Source of the DNA: Albugo candida
Lineage: Eukaryota; Oomycota; Peronosporomycetes; Albuginales
Direction: 5' to 3'
Length of the DNA: 64,000 nt
NCBI GenBank assembly: GCA_040437565.1
Contig: JBDOQK010000067.1
Location: 1-64,000, forward strand
The position numbers were made by a program, and so were the translations under genes. This document shows positions 55,049-64,000 of the stretch, piece by piece (positions within the stretch are counted from its first letter, which is position 1; every line of letters begins with the position of its first letter). The notes under the pieces were generated by a model. The model did no database searches. It was not told where the DNA came from and worked only from the letters and a program-made list of their open reading frames with translations.

Positions 55049-58021
55049 ATGCAGTATCATAATGGTACACGCGAACATCAAGTAACTACACGAAGATTGA
55101 TCAGGCGAGCAAAGTCTTACAACGATTTACCACGACAGCATATAAGACAAGGGTCAAATCAGCATGATAACGATCACTTAATAGAATCTCCATACAAAAC
55201 AGTGCAATGTGCGAGAGGCATAGAAGATACGTTCAAGCGGTCGCCAAGGACAAAGGATATAGCATGCACCTCGTCCACTTTGTACGAAAGAAGTCTGCTG
55301 GGTCAACACAGCATCCATACTCATTCGATGGACGATATGAGTCGACGGAAACATGTCTACATAAATAATACGAGTACGAATCTTGCACCATCCGAATACA
55401 TTGACGTAGAGGTTGGTAAAGATCCACTGGGAATCGAACTAGCGGCCAACAGCGGGAAGACTGGTGTGGTTGTGAAAAGCGTGGCGTATGGTCCTTCGAG
55501 TAAGGTACCTGATGTTAAGAATTCACGAAGATTTACAATTCCGAGTGGTTCCACGATCAACAGAATCAATGACGTGGATGTCTCCGAGTGGAACGCGGAA
55601 AGAATCATCGAGACACTGCAAGTGTTGCCCCACCCTTTTGCGATACGCTTTAGAAAAAACAGCGTCGCATATGTATTATGCAAATTATGTGAAACAAAAA
55701 TCAGTGCTGAACATTTGAATGCACACACTACTTTCTGCATCAAATCAAAGCAGCATGAGCTTTGCATTGAACATATCAATGAGGATCTGGAAAGATTTGC
55801 AAACCAAGTGCTCCAGCTCATGAATGCACCGCAAGCGATTTCTAAACACTGCTGTAGGTATCGACAGTATGCTTACAGCTTACTACTTGATTCTACTTAC
55901 AAGGTTTACAACGTTCTTAATTCTTCCTGCTACCTATTGTTTATCACATTGCAGTACTATTGTCATAGGTAGCACGATGTAATGTCAATGACGTCGATTC
56001 TGTCCATTTATGCGCTCAGTTGGTCAAATCGCTTCGTCGTCTTCGTGAAACAGTACCTCGGCTCTACGATAGCACGTGCAAATGGTCTTTTATCCATTTG
56101 ATTCAATATTGCACGCGTCTACAAAAGTTGATCAAAGAAAAGATAATGGAAATGCGGGGAGCACAAAAGCTGATGCTTCAGGGGACCAAGTATGAACATC
56201 CACTGATACCATTTGGCACGAGAAGATCTTTGGTAGAATTGAAAAGTCCATTTTCGAGCGTGTACCCTTCGTCATCGTGCATAGTCTCAATTCAAGATTT
56301 TGACATTTTGAAACCAATTTCGAGAGGAGCTTTTGGTTGCGTATATCTTGCACGAAAAAAATCAACTGGCGATCAATTTGCCATAAAAGTATTAGGAAAG
56401 GAGCACGTAGTGCGCAAGAAGCAGGTGAATCTACACATATAGTATACCGGTGGTGGGGATTAACATCGTCCGACTCGTACAGGTTCGCAACATCGAAACA
56501 GAAAGAGATATCTTGATGAATGTTGAGAGCCCTTTTGTGGTCAAATTATTCTGGACTTTTCAGACACGGTGTGTGGCACGGAGCAAATTGCGTTTGCTCC
56601 ATCTAATTTTTTTTGCAGGAAAAATCTTTTTCTGGTGATGGAGTATTTGCCAGGTGGAGATCTCATGTCGCTTCTCGAGTCCGTTGTGCAATTGCAAGAA
56701 GACGTGAGTTGAAACGCATTTGTAAACGTGTGTTTGACCGCTACTTTTTTAGGTTGCTCGAACATATATAGCGGAAATTGCAGTAGCTTTGAACCATCTT
56801 CACTCACAAAATTGCGTGCACAGGTTCATGCCTCTGCTCTCTACGATTGATTCACGATAGTGTTACTCATGCTCAATCGGATAGAGATTTGAAACCCGAT
56901 AATATTTTGCTTTCTTCTACGGGACATATCAAAGTAAGGACAAGTTTATGAATGGATGTCAGAGTTTATCACTGACGGGTTACAAATAGTTGACTGACTT
57001 TGGACTATCCGAAGAAGGTATCTGTATCAGTCAAGACAGAAGTGACCATGAAGATCTCCGTGAGTGCTCTTCCAACGACGTTCGAAGAGAACTCTCTAAA
57101 CTGACAATGGAGGCGAGGCAGAATTCTCGTCCCTCATCAAATCAAGAATACGATCAAAAACTTCGTTACAAGTCAGATGGCGAAACAGTACATTCTTACG
57201 GCCGGTGTGGTACGCCTGATTATCTTAGTCCAGAGATCATTTTGCAGCAGCCCCATGATTCAGCCGTTGATTATTGGGCCCTTGGTGTGATATTATACGA
57301 GATGCTTGTGGGCTTCCCTCCATTCAATGACAACACAGTAGAAGCGATCTTTGATAATATACTCAGACGAGATATAGCATGGCCAGATGGTGAAAAACGT
57401 TTATCCGCTGAAGCCATAGATTTGATATCGGCGTTACTCAAAGTTGAGCCTACAGAGCGAATGACTTGGAAAGAATTAAAGTCTCATGTATTTCTTGAAG
57501 GAGTCGACTGGGAAAAGTTGCTGAATTTCACGCCTCCATTCGTACCAACGTTAGAGGGACCGAATGATACCAGTTACTTCAACAATCGAAATCTCACGGA
57601 TGTGTTCATCGATGATGATAACGAAGTCCCTAGTGGCTTAATTGCTCGTACAAAAGCACTTGCGATAAAAGTCGAGAAATCTCACATCAGCGACGCCATG
57701 CCTGTGGATGAAAGGAAGGATGATTCTCTTAAAGAAAATGTTCTCTGTAAAAAGTCAGCAATTTCAAGCGTATCGAGTCCGATTGTATCTCATAAAGTTT
57801 TCACAAGCAGCGATAATTCTATCCAGAAAGCTGAGCACCACCAAAAATTCCCTAGCGGTATGTATGGAAGAAATGACACCACAAGCGAGAACCAGAAGTT
57901 TGAATATTTTAGTGTTACAAACATCAACGCTCTCGCATCTGCATCCCTTCAGGAGGCTGAATACTTGAAATACGCGCCATACAAAATGAAATCAGAACCA
58001 CAGCATACAATTATATTATAA
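55049..58021 (+). CDS. PDZ + C2HC + AGC protein kinase (Rim15/IRE/MAST-like)
   Basis: Seven exons: 55049-55903, 55969-56424, 56483-56568, 56619-56703, 56753-56823, 56885-56933, 56990-58021, giving 877 residues; all introns are GT-AG and 49-65 nt. Visible: a PDZ domain (about 117-203; [20 protein letters not shown]), a C2HC finger (Cys211, Cys214, His222, His226, Cys230) like that in plant IRE kinases, and an AGC kinase domain from about residue 395 ([46 protein letters not shown]). A ~70-residue insert separates DFG from the activation segment, typical of the Rim15/Greatwall/IRE group. The first donor (gtttac) is weak but in phase. A Ser/Thr kinase of nutrient or cell-cycle signalling is likely. 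Confidence 0.9.
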
Positions 58022-58793
58022 TAAGAGATTTTGGGACGCCTTGTATTGATGGATGTCACTCTGGTAAGTATTTTAAAGATTGTTCTCACAATAACATATC
58101 ATGAAGCATGCGTGATGAACCTACCGGAATTGCATTCATACATGGCAGGTACATCATTCTGAAGATTCTCTTGGATCAGTACTCCGTCAGTAGCTTCGCA
58201 GCGCCCCATTGTGTCGCACTCCACTTGACACGCAGATGATTTAAAAGTCTCGTAGATCAAGTGCCGATTGAGAAGAGTTCGAACTTGACAAAAAGCCGGG
58301 GCTATCCACCAGATTGTCGTACAATCACTCTTCCATTTGGTACTTCAATGCTGACATCAATTCATAATGAAAATCCGGGCAGAATATCTATCAAAGACCA
58401 AGTAGTATCAATTACTCCTATTGCAATCGATAAGATATCTCTATAGGATTACCGAATTGCACTCGCATTTGGTGCAAATCTATCCTTCCGTGGTGCAATT
58501 CCCTTTGAAGACGGCGGGTCTTAGGAGCTCGACACTATAAGGGATAAGGCATCAGAGCTCGACAATACTTTGATGCAGTTAGCATTCACGTAGAAAATTC
58601 AAAGAAAGCAGAAATGTACATTGTTCCTGGCATTGATCAATTCTTGCTACATCTCAGCTTGTTATCGCGTTGGTTCACGTTACAACAGGTCAAGCATACG
58701 TCCAAGTTCAGAGTCATAAACCATTGCATAAAGCCAAATCTCTCGTAGCGCCGAAAATTCACATCTGATTGGCAATATACTCAGAATCGACGT
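58022..58793. other. intergenic region between convergent genes
   Basis: About 770 bases. A 61-codon + strand ORF at 58261-58446 (CRTITLPFGTSMLTS within it) has no known motif. Nothing else supported. Confidence 0.5.
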
Positions 58794-60969
58794 TTAAAGA
58801 CTAGGAACATGTTCATAAATCCTTTTGTATAGACGGGTCTGCTCTCGCTGAGCAGCTCTGTAACGGGTATGTGTTTGAGCATTTGGTTGGTGTTGTATCG
58901 AATCTTCCGACAGACAAGCGATATCGTCAAAGGAATGATACGCTAGCGCAACGCCAATGTTGATAGCTACTCCTTGAGAGGTTGCCTCCCCTGGTCCTGT
59001 TTCAACGATAACTTTCTTTCCAAAGACATCAGCTGCACAAAAATGTCAGAGATCTGCATCCCCATAATGTATCGTGCAACGAACCAGTGATTTGTCGCCA
59101 CAATCGCGATGCATTCAATGCTGCTCCGCTTGTAACAATTATTGCATCCGGGCGTGTAAAAGGTTCTGTCGTGATGGAATCAGAGAAGGAGTATCAACGT
59201 CTTGCAATGAACGTACCCAGTTCTGTAAAACAGGCGTTCAATCGTAAAATGATCGCTTCCAAGGCCGCACGAAGGACATCGGAGGGCTTTGTCCATTTTG
59301 TAATCCCATTTATCGTGCATGTCGCTTCTTCTTTCCATCCAGGTGATCGTTCACCTATATTTTCGGATTATTGGAACAGTATGTGGTGCGGTAGAATCGC
59401 TCTTTACCCCGTAAGAATGGTAAGACTGTCAGTCCGTGAGAGCATGCTTCCATTTGATCGACGAGTTCGAAATCTATCGTAAAGCTATGAGCACAGTTGA
59501 ACGAACGTGAGTATGATTTACCATCTTCACTCAGCACAAAGTTGTCACATATCCATTGATACAATGATCCGCCGTCATTCAGCGCAGCACCAAGCAATAC
59601 TTGACTATCGCTGATCAAATAGCACCACATCCCCTGTGGGACTCGTTTGTCATCCATGACGAAAGCAGGCAGTAATATCCGTAGCGCTGCGCTTGTCCCG
59701 ATCGTGACACAAATGCGGCTAGAACGTCGTTGTCAATGGTTTGGTGCTTATTCATTTATCACTAACGGCGTACGAGTGATCGACACATTTTGATCCCATA
59801 TTTGCGGCAGCACCATCACCGATACCGAGGAACAATGGAACAAATTGTAGCTCTGGCCAGCGTTTGGCGTATTCACACGATAGACCTGTGTATGATTTTG
59901 AGCTATCAGCAAGTGGTGGCAGCTTTCTATCACTAAGACGTAGTAGATGCAGCAAAGACATATCCCAAGTTCGCGATCTGAAGTTTAATAGTCCTGACCA
60001 AGATGCTTCACTGTAGCTGATAGCGATGTCTGATCGTCCAGTCCAACGGCTGATCAAATAAGTGGAAATACTTTGCCATTTCTCCACCGATTGGAACAAC
60101 GTAGGATTTGTATGTAACAATCTATAGAGCTCGCAAGGCGCATATGCAGGGTGCGCAACAACCGTTCCTGAGAGATGTGTGAGATCATTTGACGATTGCG
60201 TAAAAATTGTCAATACTACCAACCAGTTCGATCCTGATATTCTGACAGTTGAGTATGTAGCAGTTGCCGTAATTTCTTGGCCCAAGATGCTAAGGTAGGA
60301 TTTCTGCCAGCATACTTGTGTAGCAACAATAAGCGTTGTCACAACGAAGCATAGCCTTTGAAATGTGACAAACCGTATAAATGGGGGTAGTAGCCCTTCC
60401 CTATTTCATAGTTGATGAGTTATGATCGATACTGAATGGCTCAAGTACCTCCCTATCGACTCCAAGCAGATTCATTACAAATGTACTAAAGCCCAGTCCA
60501 ACAATGTTGCCAACGAGCTCGTTTGCTCGTAAGAATAGAACGATGCGGTCCAATAATTCTTCTACGGTGAGCATTATCACTTCAATATCTGCCTCACCCT
60601 TATGATCGATACAATCTAAAGCCTGTTGCTGCATAGAATGCTCCACCAGCCTCCATTCTGCTTTCTGCATCACTTCTAGTAGTAGAACTAACATAAGTTT
60701 ACCATGATAGTGTGCTCATTTCTTCAGCGTTTACTTTCTTGTTCGCGTTGAACTTGTAGAAAAAAGCAACTTGCTCGAATAGAGGACGTGCCGATATCAA
60801 TCGCTATGACCAGCGGTTTTCCTTTATAAAACTTCAACTTCAAAGATCTCTGCAACTTTGACGCATGCTTAGATGTGCTGCGCCGAAGCGAAAGTAAGAC
60901 AGCGACTGACAACGCAGCAAATGCTCCACATAGAAGAGGCCGCATGAGCCACTCCGATCGATACGCCAT
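58794..60969 (-). CDS. membrane-anchored FGGY-family carbohydrate kinase
   Basis: Nine exons on the minus strand: 60969-60754, 60664-60449, 60400-60374, 60314-60224, 60167-59774, 59718-59408, 59354-59217, 59165-59085, 59032-58794. All introns are GT-AG (48-89 nt) and in phase; 570 residues result. It is predicted to phosphorylate a sugar or sugar acid (gluconokinase-like text). Visible: an N-terminal hydrophobic segment (about 14-29, LCGAFAALSVAVLLSL), the ATP-site IAIDIGTSSIRAS, LGFSTFVMNLLGVD, RTG-TVVAHPAYAP, FLGIGDGAAANMGS, VTIGTSAALR, FLRGERSPGW and TSGAALNAS. Exon 3 is only 27 nt. The membrane anchor is unusual for the family. It starts 58 bases from the end of the zinc transporter gene on the same strand. 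Confidence 0.9.
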
Positions 60970-61026
60970 ATTTTCTATTATCAGCCAATTATCGCAGCGA
61001 GGCAAAGATATCTGCCTATCAAATCG

Positions 61027-63378
61027 TCATATTTGGCTCATATTCGATACTGCCATTTGATTCCTACCTCTGCATGTTTGTACACATTTATTCGGTTGAT
61101 GTTGGTCAATCTGTTGGATCTGTACCGTCAAGTCCAACTTGATATCCTTGAATTGGGATTTTACGATACTTTGGACGTGGCGAAGGACAACCTGCTCGAC
61201 TGCGTCGTCAACAAGTAGATGCATCGAAGCGACATGAAGCCCGTTTGAATGTTGCCAAAAGTGCCATTGCGAAACTTGTTCCACTTTTGGTATCTCTTTC
61301 ACTATACTTTCCAAAGTTGTGTGCAGTAATTCCTCCATTTCTGACGGCACACGTCCCATTAATTGTCGAATGATATCTCTAAACAGAGGTAATGTGCTCC
61401 CAAAAATCAGGAAAGAGATGACCAAAGAGCAGATTGGATCAGCGATATACCACCCTCCGTAGTCGATCATGATGGATGAGATGATAACACCTATACTCCC
61501 CAATGTATCGGCAAGCACATGAAGATAGATTCCATACATGTTTGTGTTGCGAATATGCTTGTCATTTCTTTGGTCCGAAAGATTGATGCTGTTCGGTGTG
61601 GATACGTGGCTATCTTGATCCAGTCTGTTTGAAAAGCCGTTTGATCTGGAATCATTGGAACCTTGATCGGACAGAGATGTTTGCTCGCAGCATGAGGTAG
61701 AAAACTGGGAATCATGTAGTTGATCATTGTGTACAGAATTGTGTCCGCATGTGTGCTTTGTATCATGGGCACAAGCGCCATTGTGCTGATGGATATGATC
61801 GTGAAACCAAATGAGTCCGATTACATTAAGTAAAAAGCCTCCAATCGATGTGACCAGCAAGTTGTTAGTTTGTATATTTGGGGGATCAAAGAAACGCTGG
61901 ATAGCCTCCGTCATCAATCGCAGAGAGACAAACAACAACAAAGTTGAATTCAAGAGCCCCGAGAGGACTTCCACACGTCCATAGCCATATGTATACCTCT
62001 CATTCGGACGAAAGTGACCAATGTAAGAAGCGATCAAACCAACGAAAAGAGCACTGTTGTCAAAAAACATGTGACCAGCATCACCAATCAAGCCCAGAGA
62101 ATTTGTACTGTATCCTACTAGGAACTCGACGACCATGTACATGATATTGATACATAAGAAAAGCAGAATTCTGCGAGACTCGGTGGTAGTCCATACTGAC
62201 TTTAGCATAGATACTAAATGATTAGTATAATAGTGAGAATGCGTTGCATCCACTTTGGAAGTTTGTGTAAAAGGACACGCATCAAGGCATTTCTTGAGTG
62301 CTCGCCCTTCGGGCTGAAAGTACTGCGTCCAAATGAGAATAGCCGAGATCATCATTTCGACGCATGTCCAAGAAGTGAATTGCTTGTACACCACTATGTA
62401 TGCACACCTACTGAGTGCAGCGGTACTGATGGCCACCATTCCGCGTTTCGCACCGTTTCCACCATAAAAGATGTTGGATTGGTACAATTGTACGCTTGGC
62501 AATGAGAGAAAAGTAAAATAAAGCCCTGTTAAAAAGAGAAATGTAATCCATAATTCGAATTGTTTTGATTGAGTAGCTCTATACGGATCCATCGCTGTGT
62601 ATTTCATTATTGGCAATCGACGAAAGGAGGAAGAACCGACGGCAAAACATATCGATAGTAGCCAAGTCAGCAATAACGACCGATTATGACGTACTTGTGT
62701 CAAGCTAGCGGCTTCGACCCTTCTCTCCCGTTGGGACATGCGCATACGGCTATGTACACAGACTGAACCAGCCATGAGACCGATAGCATGTATCAACATA
62801 CTAGGATCCGAAACATTGCTTCCTGCAATCACAAGCATCCCCGCTCCAGTGATTATACTTCTAGCGTATCTCACCAGATAGCTTCCCCTTTTACTTGTGT
62901 CCGAATTGTAAGAAAGCAAATGAACCAGTGGAATCGGTAATAAAGTGTCCAACTTTTCGATCATAATAGAGAATAAGTAACCAAAATGGCGTACCGAATA
63001 AAACCGAATCAATTCTCTAAGAAATAGGATAAAGCCATCCGTAACGCATTGGTACACGTGCTTTTTGTGGTTGCATGCTATCGCCTCAATGGGATTGTCG
63101 GTACATGACCTCCAAATCAGCTTCCGGTCTAATGTTTTCACGAATCGAATGCTTTGAAGCCCGCACAGAACGGTATAAATCAAGGCAATCGCTACAGCAT
63201 CGGTAGATTGTCCACCTGTTTGGTTTATTTGCACGCATTTAATCATCAATAATGCACCGATTGAAATCAAAGTATCATATAATGCAGCTATCCAACCAGC
63301 GCCATTCATTGATCGATTATCGAGCCACAATCCGTCTCGAGAGTGAACAAAAGGTAGTGTCCGATGTCGCATTTGCAT
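61027..63378 (-). CDS. ZnT5/Msc2-type zinc transporter (CDF family)
   Basis: Single-exon ORF of 783 residues from the ATG at 63378. Cation diffusion facilitators move Zn2+ from the cytosol into secretory compartments; the ZnT5/Msc2 branch acts in ER and Golgi. The N-terminal ~370 residues hold several extra membrane segments, as in ZnT5 (765 residues in human). The CDF core begins about residue 400 and has both metal-site pairs, His436/Asp440 (DAGHMFFDNS) and His620/Asp624 (LHVLADTLGS). Between them is a His-rich cytosolic loop (about 525-560: HDHIHQHNGACAHDTKHTC). A cytosolic C-terminal domain follows (WHFWQHSNGLHVASMHLLVD). Confidence 0.94.
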   Translation of the reverse strand: MQMRHRTLPFVHSRDGLWLDNRSMNGAGWIAALYDTLISIGALLMIKCVQINQTGGQSTDAVAIALIYTVLCGLQSIRFVKTLDRKLIWRSCTDNPIEAIACNHKKHVYQCVTDGFILFLRELIRFYSVRHFGYLFSIMIEKLDTLLPIPLVHLLSYNSDTSKRGSYLVRYARSIITGAGMLVIAGSNVSDPSMLIHAIGLMAGSVCVHSRMRMSQRERRVEAASLTQVRHNRSLLLTWLLSICFAVGSSSFRRLPIMKYTAMDPYRATQSKQFELWITFLFLTGLYFTFLSLPSVQLYQSNIFYGGNGAKRGMVAISTAALSRCAYIVVYKQFTSWTCVEMMISAILIWTQYFQPEGRALKKCLDACPFTQTSKVDATHSHYYTNHLVSMLKSVWTTTESRRILLFLCINIMYMVVEFLVGYSTNSLGLIGDAGHMFFDNSALFVGLIASYIGHFRPNERYTYGYGRVEVLSGLLNSTLLLFVSLRLMTEAIQRFFDPPNIQTNNLLVTSIGGFLLNVIGLIWFHDHIHQHNGACAHDTKHTCGHNSVHNDQLHDSQFSTSCCEQTSLSDQGSNDSRSNGFSNRLDQDSHVSTPNSINLSDQRNDKHIRNTNMYGIYLHVLADTLGSIGVIISSIMIDYGGWYIADPICSLVISFLIFGSTLPLFRDIIRQLMGRVPSEMEELLHTTLESIVKEIPKVEQVSQWHFWQHSNGLHVASMHLLVDDAVEQVVLRHVQSIVKSQFKDIKLDLTVQIQQIDQHQPNKCVQTCRGRNQMAVSNMSQI

Positions 63379-63441
63379 GCGAATTGATATTTAAAATTAA
63401 GTGTATGTTTATTGGATAATAATGTCCAATAATGAAACTCA

Positions 63442-64000
63442 TCAAATCTGCTCGGCTTCGGCATCGGCATCGGCTCCATTTGCTTGCGCTGTTGAACGAA
63501 TGCCATCCAGAAATGCACTAATCGCTATGTGCAGTAATAAATTATACGTAGGTCGCTTTGAATACATATAGAACGCTTACCATCTCCACTTGTTGTTCCG
63601 AATCCAGCACTCAGGCCAAAGTTGGACATGATCTCGTAGAAATTACCAGAATCGAGTGCAGCTGATAACGAAGCAATGCTTTGGCGGAGCTGAGGCGAGT
63701 GGAACTTTGTATACACCCTAATGAACCTCTAATGCGTCCTATTTTCAATACAAAGCTTACAGTTTCTTGCAGCTCCGTTATTGTTTGCAATCCTTCAGGG
63801 AGCTCCTTGATCAGTCGTTCCGCAGCCCTCTCATCGTTCAAAACCAAAGAACCAATATTGTTCACGTGTAGAATCTTCAAAAGCGATATTCTTCTTTGTG
63901 GCGGTGGCTACAAATGACAGCTTAAAGGTCATGCGTTCAACATGACGTAACTCGACACTTACCACGAGCGTTTGGACGGTCTCAAGAGCTTTCTGCAAAT
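63442..64000 (-). CDS. RPN13: 26S proteasome ubiquitin receptor RPN13/ADRM1 (partial, 3' end)
   Basis: Four exons visible at the window edge: beyond 64000 to 63963, 63907-63761, 63704-63581, 63524-63442; introns of 55-56 nt, all GT-AG and in phase. Rpn13 is a proteasome cap subunit that binds ubiquitin with its N-terminal Pru domain (outside the window) and the deubiquitinase UCH37 with its C-terminal DEUBAD domain. The DEUBAD text is visible: ERLIKELPEGLQTITELQET, then FHSPQLRQSIASLSAALDSG and MSNFGLSAG, GDAISAFLDGI. The acidic end (ADADAEAEQI) is as in homologues. The 5' part is cut off. Confidence 0.88.

Noticed and set aside
59087-59482. 131-codon + strand ORF
   Set aside because: It lies antisense to exons 6 to 8 of the FGGY kinase gene, whose minus-strand splice joins and motifs are convincing.
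61944-62505. + strand ORFs inside the zinc transporter
   Set aside because: They are antisense to a complete 783-residue CDF protein with both metal-site pairs.

Overview
The window looks like nuclear DNA of an oomycete, most likely a plant-parasitic biotroph (white rust or downy mildew; I cannot separate these from sequence alone). The evidence is eukaryotic genes with very short GT-AG introns (48-89 nt), stramenopile-style domain mixes (a PDZ-bearing Rim15/IRE-like AGC kinase), and clusters of small signal-peptide proteins carrying RxLR or RxLR-like motifs. The assembly is a draft: ten runs of exactly 100 N occur, and at least two are flanked by identical sequence on both sides, so those gaps are unmerged overlaps rather than missing DNA.

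Layout. 1-8.75 kb: gene-poor, AT-rich, with two diverged copies of a ~1 kb direct repeat (5.42-6.52 and 7.82-8.76 kb). 8.76-11.98 kb: a broken Ty3/gypsy LTR retrotransposon fossil. 12.6-14.85 kb: an eroded TPR-type gene. 15.6-19.5 kb: an intact DIS3L-type exoribonuclease. 19.5-25.4 kb: gene-poor. 25.4-26.8 kb: two neighbouring secreted proteins sharing a signal peptide but not a mature part. 27.1-31.8 kb: two housekeeping genes in tight convergence, a mitochondrial PDK/BCKDK-type kinase and the 40S ribosome-biogenesis GTPase BMS1. 32-38 kb: three secreted low-complexity repeat proteins surrounding a HEAT-repeat (SPIRAL2/TORTIFOLIA1-like) gene. 38.7-54 kb: an effector-rich, duplicated island with a small RxLR-type family (40.5-52.1 kb), a second secreted family (38.7-39.7, 47.2-48.1 and perhaps 52.9-53.9 kb), and three copies of a decayed unidentified gene. 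55-64 kb: a second housekeeping block with the PDZ/C2HC/AGC kinase, a membrane-anchored FGGY sugar kinase (nine exons, one of 27 nt), a ZnT5-type zinc transporter, and the 3' end of proteasome receptor RPN13.

The contrast is between compact conserved blocks (RNA decay, ribosome assembly, mitochondrial dehydrogenase control, signalling, zinc, proteasome) and plastic islands of duplicated secreted proteins with repeats and fossils. The most promising undescribed item is a set of secreted proteins from different loci that end in a similar aromatic/basic segment (a Phe-Lys-Phe/Trp cluster followed by Gly-Lys-rich sequence). The second is the 1.2-kb module that has been tandemly copied with one RxLR gene facing an unidentified divergent ORF.
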